Shown here one piece after another: positions 1 through 8,997 of a stretch of 64,000 nucleotides of DNA. How positions within the stretch are numbered: position 1 is the first letter of the stretch; every line of letters begins with the position of its first letter. The stretch comes from JALYGY01 sp963800975. GTDB lineage: Bacteria; Actinomycetota; Rubrobacteria; Rubrobacterales; Rubrobacteraceae. Location of the stretch: the NCBI GenBank assembly GCA_963800975.1, contig CAWDDB010000014.1, forward strand, positions 186,001 to 250,000, in the 5' to 3' direction. A program made the translations under genes and the position numbers. The notes beneath the pieces are model-generated. The model did not search any database. It had not been told where the DNA came from and worked only from the letters and a program-made list of their open reading frames with translations.

Positions 1-1
1 G

Positions 2-853
2 GCGGTCGCCGACCTCATCATGTTCGCGATAGGAACGGGGCCGGTTCAGACCGGCCTAATTGTGGGGCTGGCGATGCTGGCGGCGCTCCTGATCCGGAGC
101 GGAATCATGTTCGTGACCGAAGCTGGCGTATCGGCCTTGCTCGTGTCGGGCCTCGACCCGACGACTTACGGGATCTCGCCGGACAGGCTCCTGGAGGCGC
201 TCGTGGGTGGGGCCGCCGCCCTGGCGGTAAGCGCGGCTTTGCCAAGCAATCCCAGCCTGCGCGCCAGGCAGGCGGCGCGTCCAGCCCTCGAGGACCTGGC
301 TACCGCCCTGCGGGACTCGGCGGCGGCCCTGATAGGCGGGGACCTGGACCTGGCGCAGCAGGCCCTGTCCGAGGCACGCCGAATAGACGGTGGCGTGGCC
401 CGGTTACGCGAGGAGCTCGACGGCGGGTACCAGATCGCGCGCTTCGCCCCGCCGCGCAGGCGGCACCTGGGCAACCTCGGCTACTACGCGGTCGCGGTGG
501 ACCAGCTCGACCTCGCCACGCGCGACACACGCGTGCTGGCCCGGGCCGCCGTGACGCTGATCCGGGAGAGGGGCGCCGCCCCCGGGTCTCTCTCGGAGGC
601 TATTCTGGGGCTCGCCCTCGCGGTAGAGGCACTGGCCACCAATCTGGAGAGCCCAGATCACGCCTTCGACGATGCCAGGCGCTTCGCGCTCGAGGCGGCG
701 AGGGAAGCGACGTCGGTGCTCGAAGAAAACCACGATCTGGAGACCAGCGCGCTCGTGGCGCAGATCCGGTCGACGGCAATCGACCTTCTGCAGGCCACCG
801 GCGTGGACTCGTCCGAAGCCATCGAGTCGCTTCGCGAAGCCCCGCGTTCCTGA
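2..853 (+). CDS. FUSC-like membrane protein, C-terminal part (5' end outside window)
   Basis: The reading frame is already open at base 2, ahead of the first ATG at 20, so the gene starts upstream of the window. The visible part opens with two or three hydrophobic segments (about residues 10-35 and 55-75 from the ATG). A long, charged, helix-rich region follows, starting near LRARQAARPALEDLATAL. This layout of a membrane block plus a cytosolic helical domain is typical of FUSC/aromatic acid exporter family proteins (YhfK/AaeB-like), which move small aromatic or organic acids. The family call rests on architecture only. The substrate cannot be told. The gene converges on the glutathione-transferase gene. 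Confidence 0.6.
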   Translation, partial: AVADLIMFAIGTGPVQTGLIVGLAMLAALLIRSGIMFVTEAGVSALLVSGLDPTTYGISPDRLLEALVGGAAALAVSAALPSNPSLRARQAARPALEDLATALRDSAAALIGGDLDLAQQALSEARRIDGGVARLREELDGGYQIARFAPPRRRHLGNLGYYAVAVDQLDLATRDTRVLARAAVTLIRERGAAPGSLSEAILGLALAVEALATNLESPDHAFDDARRFALEAAREATSVLEENHDLETSALVAQIRSTAIDLLQATGVDSSEAIESLREAPRS

Positions 854-918
854 CCGGCTTTTCCTGGGATCGGCGCGGATTCGGGAGTCCAGGCTAGCCG
901 CTGGCCCGTGGGCTGTGA

Positions 919-1881
919 TTAGCCAGAGAGCCGGTCGCGGTCGTGTGACGTGGAAAAGTCGATAACAGGACCCCTGGGCACGATGCGGGTCGGGTTGATG
1001 CTCTCGTGGCTGCGGTAGTAGTGCTCTTTTATGTGGTCCAGGTCCACGGTCTCGGCGACGCCAGGGTACTGGTATAGGTCCCTCACGTATCCCCAGAGGT
1101 TCGGGTAGTCCACGATGCGCCTGAGGTTGCACTTGAAGTGGTAGTGGTAGACGGGGTCGAAACGGACCAGCGTCGTGAAGAAAGCCCAGTCGGCCTCGGT
1201 GACGCGGTCCCCACACAGGTAGCGTCGCTCTGAGAGCACACCTTCGAAGCGGTCAAGCGCGTGGAACAGTTCGGTGACGGCCTCTTCGTATGCGGGCTGT
1301 CTGCGGGCGAACCCCGTACGGTAGACGCCGTTGTTCACGGGCTCGTAGAGCGCGTCGAGCGCGTCCTCGATCTCGTCGCGCAGGTCCCCCGGGTAGAAGT
1401 CTCTGTCCGTGGTGGCGAGGTCCTCGAATTCGGCGTCGAGCATCTTCATGATCTCGCGCGACTCGTTGTTGACGATCGTCTGCTCTTCCTTGTCCCAGAG
1501 AACCGGGGTGGTCACCCTCCCCGTGTATCCGGGGTCGGCCATGGTATAGACGTCGCGGAGGTATACCGCGCCGTGCAGGGGATCCGGGAACGGGCCGTCT
1601 CCGTCCGAGAACATCCAGCCGGCTTCCCCCATGAAAGGCTCCACGCTGGATAGCGAGATAACGTCCTCCAGGCCCTTGAGCCTGCGCAGGATCGCCGTAC
1701 GGTGTGCCCAGGGGCACGCTAATGAGACGTATAGGTGGTAGCGGCCCGCCTCGGCTGGGAAACCGCTCGACCCGTCCGCGGTGATTCCGTCCCTTTTGGT
1801 CGTGGTGGAACGCACGAAGCGGCCGTCGCGATCCAGCGGAATCTTGCTTGTCTGCCACTCGCCCTCGACGAGCATGCCCAC
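919..1881 (-). CDS. Xi-class glutathione S-transferase / glutathionyl-hydroquinone reductase
   Basis: This 320-residue protein matches the ECM4/YqjG-type enzymes that use a thiol to reduce glutathionyl- or mycothiol-conjugated hydroquinones. The catalytic cysteine lies in SLACPWAHR (Cys56), the hallmark motif of the class. It is followed by the thioredoxin-like region with the TTPVLWDKE segment and a helical C-terminal domain ending near position 315. The start is a GTG at 1881, preceded by an AAGGGGG Shine-Dalgarno about four bases away. Actinomycetes generally use mycothiol or related thiols rather than glutathione, so the natural cofactor is uncertain. The gene sits directly downstream of rapZ, where yvcK and whiA are often found. 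Confidence 0.88.
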   Translation of the reverse strand: MGMLVEGEWQTSKIPLDRDGRFVRSTTTKRDGITADGSSGFPAEAGRYHLYVSLACPWAHRTAILRRLKGLEDVISLSSVEPFMGEAGWMFSDGDGPFPDPLHGAVYLRDVYTMADPGYTGRVTTPVLWDKEEQTIVNNESREIMKMLDAEFEDLATTDRDFYPGDLRDEIEDALDALYEPVNNGVYRTGFARRQPAYEEAVTELFHALDRFEGVLSERRYLCGDRVTEADWAFFTTLVRFDPVYHYHFKCNLRRIVDYPNLWGYVRDLYQYPGVAETVDLDHIKEHYYRSHESINPTRIVPRGPVIDFSTSHDRDRLSG

Positions 1882-2054
1882 TGTGCCCCCTTGATGAGTA
1901 GGTTCCGGGTATCAGGCTGCAGGTGTAAGGGTTTAGCGCCGCGCGGAGGCGGGTCGTGACCACGCCCGCACCCAACGTCTTTCGAGCCAGGGAAAACCGA
2001 CGGGCGGGCGAGGTGAGGTGGCGCGTCGCGACCCGGAGGTCCCAGACCCGAAGC

Positions 2055-2969
2055 CTAGGGCTTGTCTTCCAGGTCCCGGTGCCGCACGAACAGGTCCACG
2101 TCGCCTTCACTCTCTCGAAGGCGTTTGGCCAGCTCCTCGACGATAACCACGGAGCGGTGGCGGCCGCCCGTGCAGCCGACGCCGACGGTGAAATACGTCT
2201 TGCCTTCGGCGGCGTAGCGCGGTATCAGGAATGAGAGCAATCCGCTCGTTTTGCCCAGGAACACGCGGGCGTCGTCCTGACCAAGGACGACCTCGCGCAC
2301 CGGCGCGTCGTGGCCCGACAGCGGCCGCAGCTCAGGATCGTAATGGGGGTTGGGCATAAAGCGGACGTCGAAGATAGTGTCGACGTCGAGGGGGGTGCCG
2401 TGCTTGAAGCCGAAGGAGATCAGGCTGACCGTTAGCCGGCTCGAGAAGGACTCCGCCAGCCTTTTGAACCTCAGCCTGGCGTCGAGCGCGGAGTAGCCAG
2501 AGGTGTCGACGACCAGGTCGGCCTCCTGGCGCAAGCTGGCGAGGTCCCTGCGCTCCGCGCGGATGGCCTCGAGCACGTCGCCGTACTGGGCGGCCGGGTG
2601 CGGCCTGCGGCTCTCCTTGTAGCGTCTGACCAGGGTCCTGTCGTCCGATTCCACGAAGAGGATGCGGCGATCCCAGCCGCTCTCCCCCACCGCGGCTTCG
2701 AGGCTCCTCTCGAGCTCTTCGCCGAAGTAGCGCCGGCCCCTTATGTCCATCACGACGACCACCCCATCGGGCCCGCCGTTGCCCTGCGCCGCCGTCTCCA
2801 TGACGGCCGGGATCATGCGCGGCGGCAGGTTGTCTATGCAGAAATAACCCGCGTCCTCGAACGCCTGGAGGGCGTTGGATTTGCCCGCGCCCGAGAGACC
2901 GGTGATGATGACGATGCGCCGAGTGTCGGAGCCGGGAGGGTCGAAGACCCGCGGCGCACTATCGCTCAA
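2055..2969 (-). CDS. rapZ: RNase adapter protein RapZ / nucleotide-binding YvcJ-type protein
   Basis: This is a P-loop protein of the RapZ (YvcJ) family, which binds nucleotides and amino-sugar metabolites. In proteobacteria it presents small RNAs to RNase E; its role in actinomycetes is less clear. The Walker A motif GLSGAGKS is at residues 24-31 and the conserved C-terminal GVGCTGGRHRSV motif is present. The open frame extends to 3047, but I chose the TTG at 2969 because it has an AGGA box nine bases upstream and gives 304 residues, close to the usual 285-300. The gene follows uvrC after a gap of about 170 bases in the same direction, as is common in Gram-positive bacteria. Confidence 0.93.
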   Translation of the reverse strand: MSDSAPRVFDPPGSDTRRIVIITGLSGAGKSNALQAFEDAGYFCIDNLPPRMIPAVMETAAQGNGGPDGVVVVMDIRGRRYFGEELERSLEAAVGESGWDRRILFVESDDRTLVRRYKESRRPHPAAQYGDVLEAIRAERRDLASLRQEADLVVDTSGYSALDARLRFKRLAESFSSRLTVSLISFGFKHGTPLDVDTIFDVRFMPNPHYDPELRPLSGHDAPVREVVLGQDDARVFLGKTSGLLSFLIPRYAAEGKTYFTVGVGCTGGRHRSVVIVEELAKRLRESEGDVDLFVRHRDLEDKP

Positions 2970-3137
2970 GCCGCCTCTTCCTGTAGCTCCTGCGGCATAC
3001 AAATCATCTCGAAAGCCCAGCCTAGCACCCCGTTTATCCGCTTGCAACGGGCAATCCGTATATTTAACGCGGAGGCAACGAGAACGGACCGAGGATCAAC
3101 CTCAAAGCCCACCACCCGGCGGAACTGTGCCCGCGAC

Positions 3138-4976
3138 CTACCTGTGCAGCCGGCCGTAGACTTCGCGCGCGACCCTGCCGGGGAGGCCCGGCACGGCCTC
3201 GATCTCTTCGAGGGAGGCGTTCAGGAAGGCGTCTGGGGTGCCAAAGTGGTCCAGGATCCTCTTCTTGCGCGTGGGACCGACGCCGGGCAGCTCGTCCAGC
3301 ACGGAGGCGGTCATGGCCTTCGTGCGCACGCTGCGGTGGTAGGAGTTGGCGAAGCGGTGGGCCTCGTCGCGGACGCGCTGCAGCAGGTGCAGCTCCGGAG
3401 AGTTGCGTTCGAGGCTAACCGGCTCTGGTCGGCCGGGCTCGTAGATCTCCTCGTCGCGCTTGGCGAGCGAGCGAAGCGGGATCTCCGGGAGATCCTCGCC
3501 GACCCCGAACTCCCCCAAAACGGGGGCGACGGCCGAAAGCTGGCCCTTGCCGCCGTCCAGCAGGATCAGGTCGGGGGCTGGCATGAACTTCTCGTCTCCC
3601 TGCCTGAGCCGCTCCAGCCGGCGCCGGATAACCTCGGCCATGCTCGCGGGGTCGTCGGAGCCCTCGACGGTCCGGATCTTGAACCTCCGGTACTCCTCCT
3701 TTGCCGGACGGCCACCCTGGAAGACGACCATCGATGCGACGGAGTTCGTGCCCATGGTGTTGGAGATGTCGTAGCATTCTATGCGCACCGGGAGCTTGGG
3801 AAGCGCGAGGTCCTCCCGCAGCCCGTCGAGGGTCGATGCCACCCTGTTGCGCCGCGCCTCCTCAAGCACCCGCTCGTGCTCGAGTCCGAGCGCCGCGTTG
3901 CGGACGGCCATCTCCAGGATGCGCCGCTTGTCTCCCCGCGCCGGGCGTCTAACCTCCACGCGCGTCCCCCGCAGCCCGGACAGGTGCCGCGCGAGCGTGC
4001 TGAGCTCTTCTTCGGGCTCCTCGGCCTGAACCAGCACCTCGCGCGGGACGGCGGCGGTGTCGTAGTACTGCGGAACGAAAGTGCGCGCCACCACGTCGGC
4101 CGGGGTCTCGCCGTAGTTGTCCAGCAGGAAAGAGTCGCGGTTCACGATCTGCCCCTCGCGAACGGCGAAGACCTGGACGCACGCCGACTCTCCCTCGGAG
4201 TAGGCTCCCACCGCGTCGAAGGAGTCCTCGGAGGCTATGGTCGCCTGCTGGCGGTCCCTAACGTGGGAGAGGGCCGCGAGCTCGTCGCGCAGCTTCGCAG
4301 CCCGCTCGAAGTCCATCACCCCGGCGGCCTCGCGCATCGCGACCTCGCGCACGCGGATCAAGCCGTCCACCCTCCCCTCGAGAAAGGCTACGACGTCGGC
4401 GATGATCCCGTCGTACTCCTCCTTCGTGACCGCCCCGATGCACGGCGCCGCCGAGCGGCCGATGTGGTAGTTCAGGCAGGGTACCCCGCTGCGGCGGCCG
4501 GGCTCGGGTCCCCGGCACTTGCGGAACGGGAAGGTCTTGTTCAGCACGTCGAGCGTCGCGTGGACGCTGCCGGCGCTCGGGAACGGTCCGAAGTAGCGGT
4601 GCCGCGGGTCGTGGGCACCGCGAGTAGCGAAGACGCGCGGGTACTCGTCGCCCAGCGTGACGACGATGTAGGGGTAGCTCTTGTCGTCGCGCAGCGACGC
4701 GTTGAAGCGCGGCCTGTTGCGCTTTATGAGGTTCGCCTCCAGAACGAGCGCCTCGGTCTCCGACCCCGTCGCGATGAAATCTATCTGCCGCGCGCGGCTT
4801 CTGAGCTCCCCGACCTTCGGGCGTCCGTCGCCCGAGCGGGTGAAGTAACTCGCCACCCGGCTCCTTATGTTCTTCGCCTTTCCGACGTAAAGCACCGTTC
4901 CTTCGGCGTCCTTGAATAGGTAGACGCCTGGCGAGGTCGGAAGGTGCGAGCGATCGGGGTAACCGTTCTCTGACAT
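3138..4976 (-). CDS. uvrC: Excinuclease ABC subunit C
   Basis: UvrC makes both incisions around a DNA lesion after UvrA and UvrB locate it. The 612-residue protein shows the N-terminal GIY-YIG nuclease (SPGVYLFKDAEGTVLYVGK, residues 15-33). A UVR helix pair that binds UvrB lies around residues 195-230 (FERAAKLRDELA). The central RNase H-like nuclease contains ECYDISN and LILLDGGKGQL, and the C-terminal helix-hairpin-helix region contains DELPGVGPTRKKRIL. I start at the ATG at 4976, not the longer frame to 5030, because the conserved part begins there and a TATAAT box lies only seven bases upstream. That arrangement suggests a leaderless message. Confidence 0.97.
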   Translation of the reverse strand: MSENGYPDRSHLPTSPGVYLFKDAEGTVLYVGKAKNIRSRVASYFTRSGDGRPKVGELRSRARQIDFIATGSETEALVLEANLIKRNRPRFNASLRDDKSYPYIVVTLGDEYPRVFATRGAHDPRHRYFGPFPSAGSVHATLDVLNKTFPFRKCRGPEPGRRSGVPCLNYHIGRSAAPCIGAVTKEEYDGIIADVVAFLEGRVDGLIRVREVAMREAAGVMDFERAAKLRDELAALSHVRDRQQATIASEDSFDAVGAYSEGESACVQVFAVREGQIVNRDSFLLDNYGETPADVVARTFVPQYYDTAAVPREVLVQAEEPEEELSTLARHLSGLRGTRVEVRRPARGDKRRILEMAVRNAALGLEHERVLEEARRNRVASTLDGLREDLALPKLPVRIECYDISNTMGTNSVASMVVFQGGRPAKEEYRRFKIRTVEGSDDPASMAEVIRRRLERLRQGDEKFMPAPDLILLDGGKGQLSAVAPVLGEFGVGEDLPEIPLRSLAKRDEEIYEPGRPEPVSLERNSPELHLLQRVRDEAHRFANSYHRSVRTKAMTASVLDELPGVGPTRKKRILDHFGTPDAFLNASLEEIEAVPGLPGRVAREVYGRLHR

Positions 4977-4983
4977 CCCGCAG

Positions 4984-4989
4984 ATTATA
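4984..4989 (-). promoter_or_regulatory. -10 box of uvrC (probable leaderless promoter)
   Basis: A perfect TATAAT hexamer is read on the minus strand, followed by CTGCGGG and then the uvrC ATG at 4976. A start point six to eight bases after the box would fall on or just before the A of the ATG. No convincing -35 hexamer is seen at the usual distance. Confidence 0.6.
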
Positions 4990-5069
4990 TCGCGCCGGGG
5001 TCCGATCCAGCCTGCCCGGCGGGCCGCCACGCGCCGCTCGAAAGACGCGCTACGCTGGCGCGATCCGGA

Positions 5070-5750
5070 CTAGCGCGGCGCGCGACGGATCGTGGCCCCG
5101 GGTGGGGTCATCTCGTCACCGCCGGCCCTGGCGTGGCCGACGCCGGCGGTCCACCCGGCCGCGGCCCCGGCCAGGACCGAGACGATGCCGACGACCACCA
5201 TGAGGGGGTCGAAGTTCGCGGCCAGCAGCACCAGGCCAACGACGCCGACGATCAGGGCCGCCACGAGGACAAGCCGCCGCCGCAGGCGCATCTCCGCCCC
5301 TCCGGCGAAGAGGGCGTAGAGCACCAGCGCCGCGGCGGCGAGAACCAGGGGCACGGCCAGCCAGTACAGTGGCGGCGCCTCTCCCGAGGCGACGTTCTCG
5401 AACCAGAGGAGAAAGGCGAAGCCGGTCCCTCCGACGATCGCGCCCACGGCGGTGCCGTTGCGGGCCGCCTCGCGGCGTTGGGAGCGGTAGGTACGCAGGC
5501 CGAGGGCGGCCCCGAAGACCATCGCGGGCAGGATCAGGAGCGTGGCGAAGAAGGCGATCCCCTCGAGGACGCTGAACACGTTCCAGCCGAAGACGAACCA
5601 GATGGGCATGAGACCGAAGGAGGCGACCGCCAGAAAGGCGAGCGTCGCCATGTATACCCAGGTGACGCACCCGAAAGCCCGCCGGTAGCGCGGTTGGAGG
5701 CCGCGCCCCTCCTCCGCGCCGGAAGGAGCCCCGTCGCGCCTAGCGGACAA
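5070..5750 (-). CDS. Multi-pass membrane protein of unknown function
   Basis: I do not recognise a family. The 226-residue protein has about six hydrophobic segments: near 28-50, 56-82, 98-115, 126-147, 158-178 and 180-200. Between them are short basic loops such as RTYRSQRREA, and there is no signal peptide cleavage site. Its start overlaps the last 11 bases of the upstream phosphodiesterase gene, so the two are almost certainly translated from one message and may act together at the membrane. No catalytic motif is visible. Confidence 0.7.
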   Translation of the reverse strand: MSARRDGAPSGAEEGRGLQPRYRRAFGCVTWVYMATLAFLAVASFGLMPIWFVFGWNVFSVLEGIAFFATLLILPAMVFGAALGLRTYRSQRREAARNGTAVGAIVGGTGFAFLLWFENVASGEAPPLYWLAVPLVLAAAALVLYALFAGGAEMRLRRRLVLVAALIVGVVGLVLLAANFDPLMVVVGIVSVLAGAAAGWTAGVGHARAGGDEMTPPGATIRRAPR

Positions 5751-7248
5751 GATCCTTGGCGACCTCGGCGTCGCCTACGGTGCCCGCGGCGAAGTGTGCC
5801 ATCACGGTCGGGACCACCTCGGTGATGCGGCGCGGAGCCGGGATGCCGACGCCCATGGAGAAGACCCTGGAGTCGTCCGCGTAGAGCGCGCCGTGGTCGC
5901 TCTGCTTGTGGAAGTTTCCGTTTACCTCGCCGAACGTATAGCCCGGCGCGGCCGAAAGCACGAAGTCACCGGCGCGGGGCGACCGGACGCTGCCCCACAA
6001 CCTCTCCAGCGCGTCCGGGTAGTCCCCGTAGGCAATCGAGTCACCGGAGACCTCGAGGTCGAGCGCGTCGGCTTCGCCCTCCAGCTCCCAGGAGCGCCCC
6101 GCGGGATCCTTCGGCCCCGAACCCGGCCGGAACCTCAGCTCGCGCCCCGGCTTTCTTGCCGCGACCCAGCCGGCGTCTTCGTAGGCCGCCAGGTCCACCC
6201 CGCGGCGGCCGAGGAGGTCGTCCATCGCCGGCTCGCGCTGCGTCCCGCCGTTCAGGTAGATCAGGGCCGCCCGCCCGTTCGGCACGGCGAGCGCGCGGAT
6301 GTTCCGCCTCAGGCGCGCCCTCGCCCCGATGGCCGTTCGCCCGCCGGCGATGCTGTCGAGCCGCACGTGGCGTCTGCCGGGCAGCAGCGGCGCATGACCG
6401 TGGTCCGAGATCACCATGACCGCGTAATCCTCGAGCACCAGCTCCAGGCCGCCGCCCGCCTCGAACATGCTCGCGACGTAGCCGTCCAGCGTGCGGAGGT
6501 ACCTCCGCTGCGCCGCGAGCCCTTCGTGGTGGGCGAGAGAATCCCCTTCGAAAAAGTAGACCAGGGTGAACGGCTCGGCCTTCTCCCGCACGAGCGCGGC
6601 GCCGACCTTCGCCGCGTAGCGGTCGTTGATCCCGGCCTGGCGCCTGAGCCCGCCGCTGCCCTTCCTGCCGTGCAGGCCGAGGTCGCGGCTGTAGAAGAGA
6701 TCCCCCATGTAGTATTCCTTGGGGCCGGCCACCGTGGTGTCGAGCAACTCCCCGACGTTGGCGACGCCCTCCAGGGTCTTCAGGCGGACGCGATGGCGGT
6801 AGGGGCCGCGCCGGATCGGGAAGTTCACGCAGGCTCCGTCGATGCCGATCTCGTGCAGCTTCTCGAAAAGGGTGTCCGCATACAGATCGTCGCGGTTCAT
6901 CCGCCAGACGTTGTTGTGGAGAACCTGCAAGGGGCCCGTCGTGATCACGGTCTCCGTCATGGCCCCGTAGATGACCATCCTGCCCTCGGCCTCGTTGTAC
7001 CAGGCGTGGCCGTAAATGCCGCTCCCGCCCGGGGGCTCGCCCGTGACGAGGGCCGCCGTCGCGGCCGGCGTGATGCTCGGGAAGACGGAGACCGCATCGT
7101 GAACGCCTTCGCCCCTCCCCGCGAGCGCGCCCAGGGTGGGGGCCCCTCCGCCACGGATCGCGGCGCGCAGAACGTCCGGTCGGATACCGTCGAGGACCAG
7201 TAGCAGGACGGGTTTCGGGCCGGCGATGTCTGGGGTCGGGCTCGTCAA
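5740..7248 (-). CDS. Alkaline phosphatase-superfamily phosphodiesterase / nucleotide pyrophosphatase-like protein
   Basis: The 502-residue protein belongs to the type I phosphodiesterase/nucleotide pyrophosphatase branch of the alkaline phosphatase superfamily, two-zinc enzymes that cleave phosphodiesters. The expected metal and nucleophile residues are visible: Asp20 in VLDGIRPD, the nucleophile Thr60 in PSITPA, Asp236 and His240 in GDSLAHHEG, and Asp282-His283 in ISDHGHAP. There is no signal peptide, so the enzyme looks cytosolic. The start is TTG at 7248. A TAGAAT box lies at 7263-7258, nine bases ahead of it. The substrate is unknown. The downstream membrane-protein gene overlaps its stop. 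Confidence 0.85.
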   Translation of the reverse strand: MTSPTPDIAGPKPVLLLVLDGIRPDVLRAAIRGGGAPTLGALAGRGEGVHDAVSVFPSITPAATAALVTGEPPGGSGIYGHAWYNEAEGRMVIYGAMTETVITTGPLQVLHNNVWRMNRDDLYADTLFEKLHEIGIDGACVNFPIRRGPYRHRVRLKTLEGVANVGELLDTTVAGPKEYYMGDLFYSRDLGLHGRKGSGGLRRQAGINDRYAAKVGAALVREKAEPFTLVYFFEGDSLAHHEGLAAQRRYLRTLDGYVASMFEAGGGLELVLEDYAVMVISDHGHAPLLPGRRHVRLDSIAGGRTAIGARARLRRNIRALAVPNGRAALIYLNGGTQREPAMDDLLGRRGVDLAAYEDAGWVAARKPGRELRFRPGSGPKDPAGRSWELEGEADALDLEVSGDSIAYGDYPDALERLWGSVRSPRAGDFVLSAAPGYTFGEVNGNFHKQSDHGALYADDSRVFSMGVGIPAPRRITEVVPTVMAHFAAGTVGDAEVAKDLVR

Positions 7249-7397
7249 GACCGAGTAATTCTACCCGGTAGGGGGCGCCTTCGTCGCTGCCCCGCCAGGG
7301 AGGGACCCGTGAGACCGCCAGGCCGACCAGGTCGAGAACAGGCCGCGACGGGTCCCCCAGCCCGGCCGGCAGGAGGGCGTACCCCGGTCAACCAGGG

Positions 7398-8894
7398 TCA
7401 GCCCGTCCGCGCGCCCTCTCCTTCCGAGTCCCTTCGGGCCTCGCGGCTGTGGGTGCGGCTGTAGGCGAAGTACCAGATGAGCCCTATCGCCATCCAGACG
7501 AAGAACCTGAGCCAGGTGCCGATGGTCAGGAAGCCCATGACAAAGAGGCAGGACAGCGCGGCGAGGATCGGTACCACGGGGTAGAGAGGTACCCTGAATG
7601 CCCGCGGAAGGTCGGGTCGCGTCCGCCGAAGGATGATTACCCCCACAGAGACCAACACGAAGGCGGCAAGCGTTCCGATGTTCACCAGCTCACCGAGCGT
7701 CACCAGCGGAAGCCAGAACGCGAGGATAGCCGAGACGATGCCGGTGATGATGGTGATCCTGTAGGGCGTGCGAAAGGTGGAGTGGACCCGCGAGAACCAC
7801 TGCGGCAGCAGGTTGTCCCGGCTCATGGCGAAGGCTACCCGACTCTGGCCGAGTATCAGGATCATTACCACGACCGTAAGCCCGATGAGGATCGCCCCAG
7901 AGACGATCAGCTGGGCAGCCGGGAACGGCGTCTGTTCCAGGGCCGTGGCCGCAGGCGCCGGCGTGGCCAGATCTTTGTAGGGCACGAGACCGGTAAAGAC
8001 GATCGACGCCAGAATGTAGAGGACCGTACAGATTACCAGGGAAGCCAGGATCCCGATGGGCAGATCTCGCTGGGGGTTGCGGGTCTCCTCGGACATGGTC
8101 GCCACGATGTCGAAGCCGATGAAAGCGAAGAAGACGAGCGCCGCCCCGGTAAAGATGCCGGTTACTCCGTAGATGGTGTCGATCCCAAGCAGGGTCGGAA
8201 TGAGGTAGCCCTGCAACCCCTCGCCGTACCCTCCCGATGCCGGCTCGGGCGGCGGGATAAACGGAGTGAGGTTAGATGCCTGGATAAAGAAGATCCCATA
8301 CCCGATGATGAACAGGGTAACGAGGATCTTGATCGCAGTAATAACCTGGTTGAACAGCGAGCTCAACCTTATTCCCACGACCAGAATGACCGTTACGAGG
8401 GCTACCACGACGAGCGACAGCCAATCGTGGGAGAATCCGGTCCCCTCCGCGGCATAGATCGCCGGCGGCAGCTGGATCCCGATAATGTCGAAGACGCTGA
8501 CGAAGTATCCCGACCAGCCCTTGGCGACCGTGGCTGCACCGAGCGTGAACTCCAGGATGAGGTCCCACCCGATCAACCAGGCTACGATCTCACCCATCGA
8601 GGCGTAAGAGAAAGTGTAGGCGCTGCCGGCCACCGGGACCGAGGAGGCGAACTCCGCGTAGCAGAGGGCAGCCAGCGCGCAGGCCACGCCGCCGACCACA
8701 AACGAGAGGGCTACCGCGGGCCCGGCGTAGCCGGCGGCCGCTTCCCCCGTCAAGACGAACAGGCCCGTGCCTATGATCACGCCGATGCCGAACACGGTCA
8801 GATCCAGGGGACCGAGCGCCTTGCGTAGCTGGAATTCCGGCTCTTCCGTGTCCTTTATGGATTGCTCGACCGACTTGGTCCGCATTACCCCCAT
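7398..8894 (-). CDS. APC-family amino acid permease (cationic amino acid transporter type)
   Basis: This 498-residue protein has the twelve hydrophobic segments of the amino acid-polyamine-organocation superfamily and resembles the bacterial YfnA/CAT-like group. The family signatures are present: GIGVIIGTGLFVLTG in the first transmembrane helix, FAFIGFDIVATMSEE in the sixth, and GQSRVAFAMSRDNLLP later on. The protein ends in a charged cytosolic tail. The ATG at 8894 follows GGGAGGGAG with a spacing of about six bases. A TACAAT box lies at 8946-8941. It probably imports an amino acid by proton coupling; the exact substrate cannot be read from sequence. Confidence 0.92.
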   Translation of the reverse strand: MGVMRTKSVEQSIKDTEEPEFQLRKALGPLDLTVFGIGVIIGTGLFVLTGEAAAGYAGPAVALSFVVGGVACALAALCYAEFASSVPVAGSAYTFSYASMGEIVAWLIGWDLILEFTLGAATVAKGWSGYFVSVFDIIGIQLPPAIYAAEGTGFSHDWLSLVVVALVTVILVVGIRLSSLFNQVITAIKILVTLFIIGYGIFFIQASNLTPFIPPPEPASGGYGEGLQGYLIPTLLGIDTIYGVTGIFTGAALVFFAFIGFDIVATMSEETRNPQRDLPIGILASLVICTVLYILASIVFTGLVPYKDLATPAPAATALEQTPFPAAQLIVSGAILIGLTVVVMILILGQSRVAFAMSRDNLLPQWFSRVHSTFRTPYRITIITGIVSAILAFWLPLVTLGELVNIGTLAAFVLVSVGVIILRRTRPDLPRAFRVPLYPVVPILAALSCLFVMGFLTIGTWLRFFVWMAIGLIWYFAYSRTHSREARRDSEGEGARTG

Positions 8895-8997
8895 AAGATA
8901 CTCCCTCCCAGGGCCTCACCCCTGCCCGAAACACGAGCGCATTGTAATGGGTCGCGCGTCCACGCGCTGTTGGTGGCAAGGAAGTGAGGTGCAGCCG

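Noticed and set aside
2598..4919. Very long plus-strand open frame opposite rapZ and uvrC
   Set aside because: It is antisense to two clear genes, has the Val/Arg/Gly-rich composition of a GC-rich shadow and no recognisable motif or start signal.
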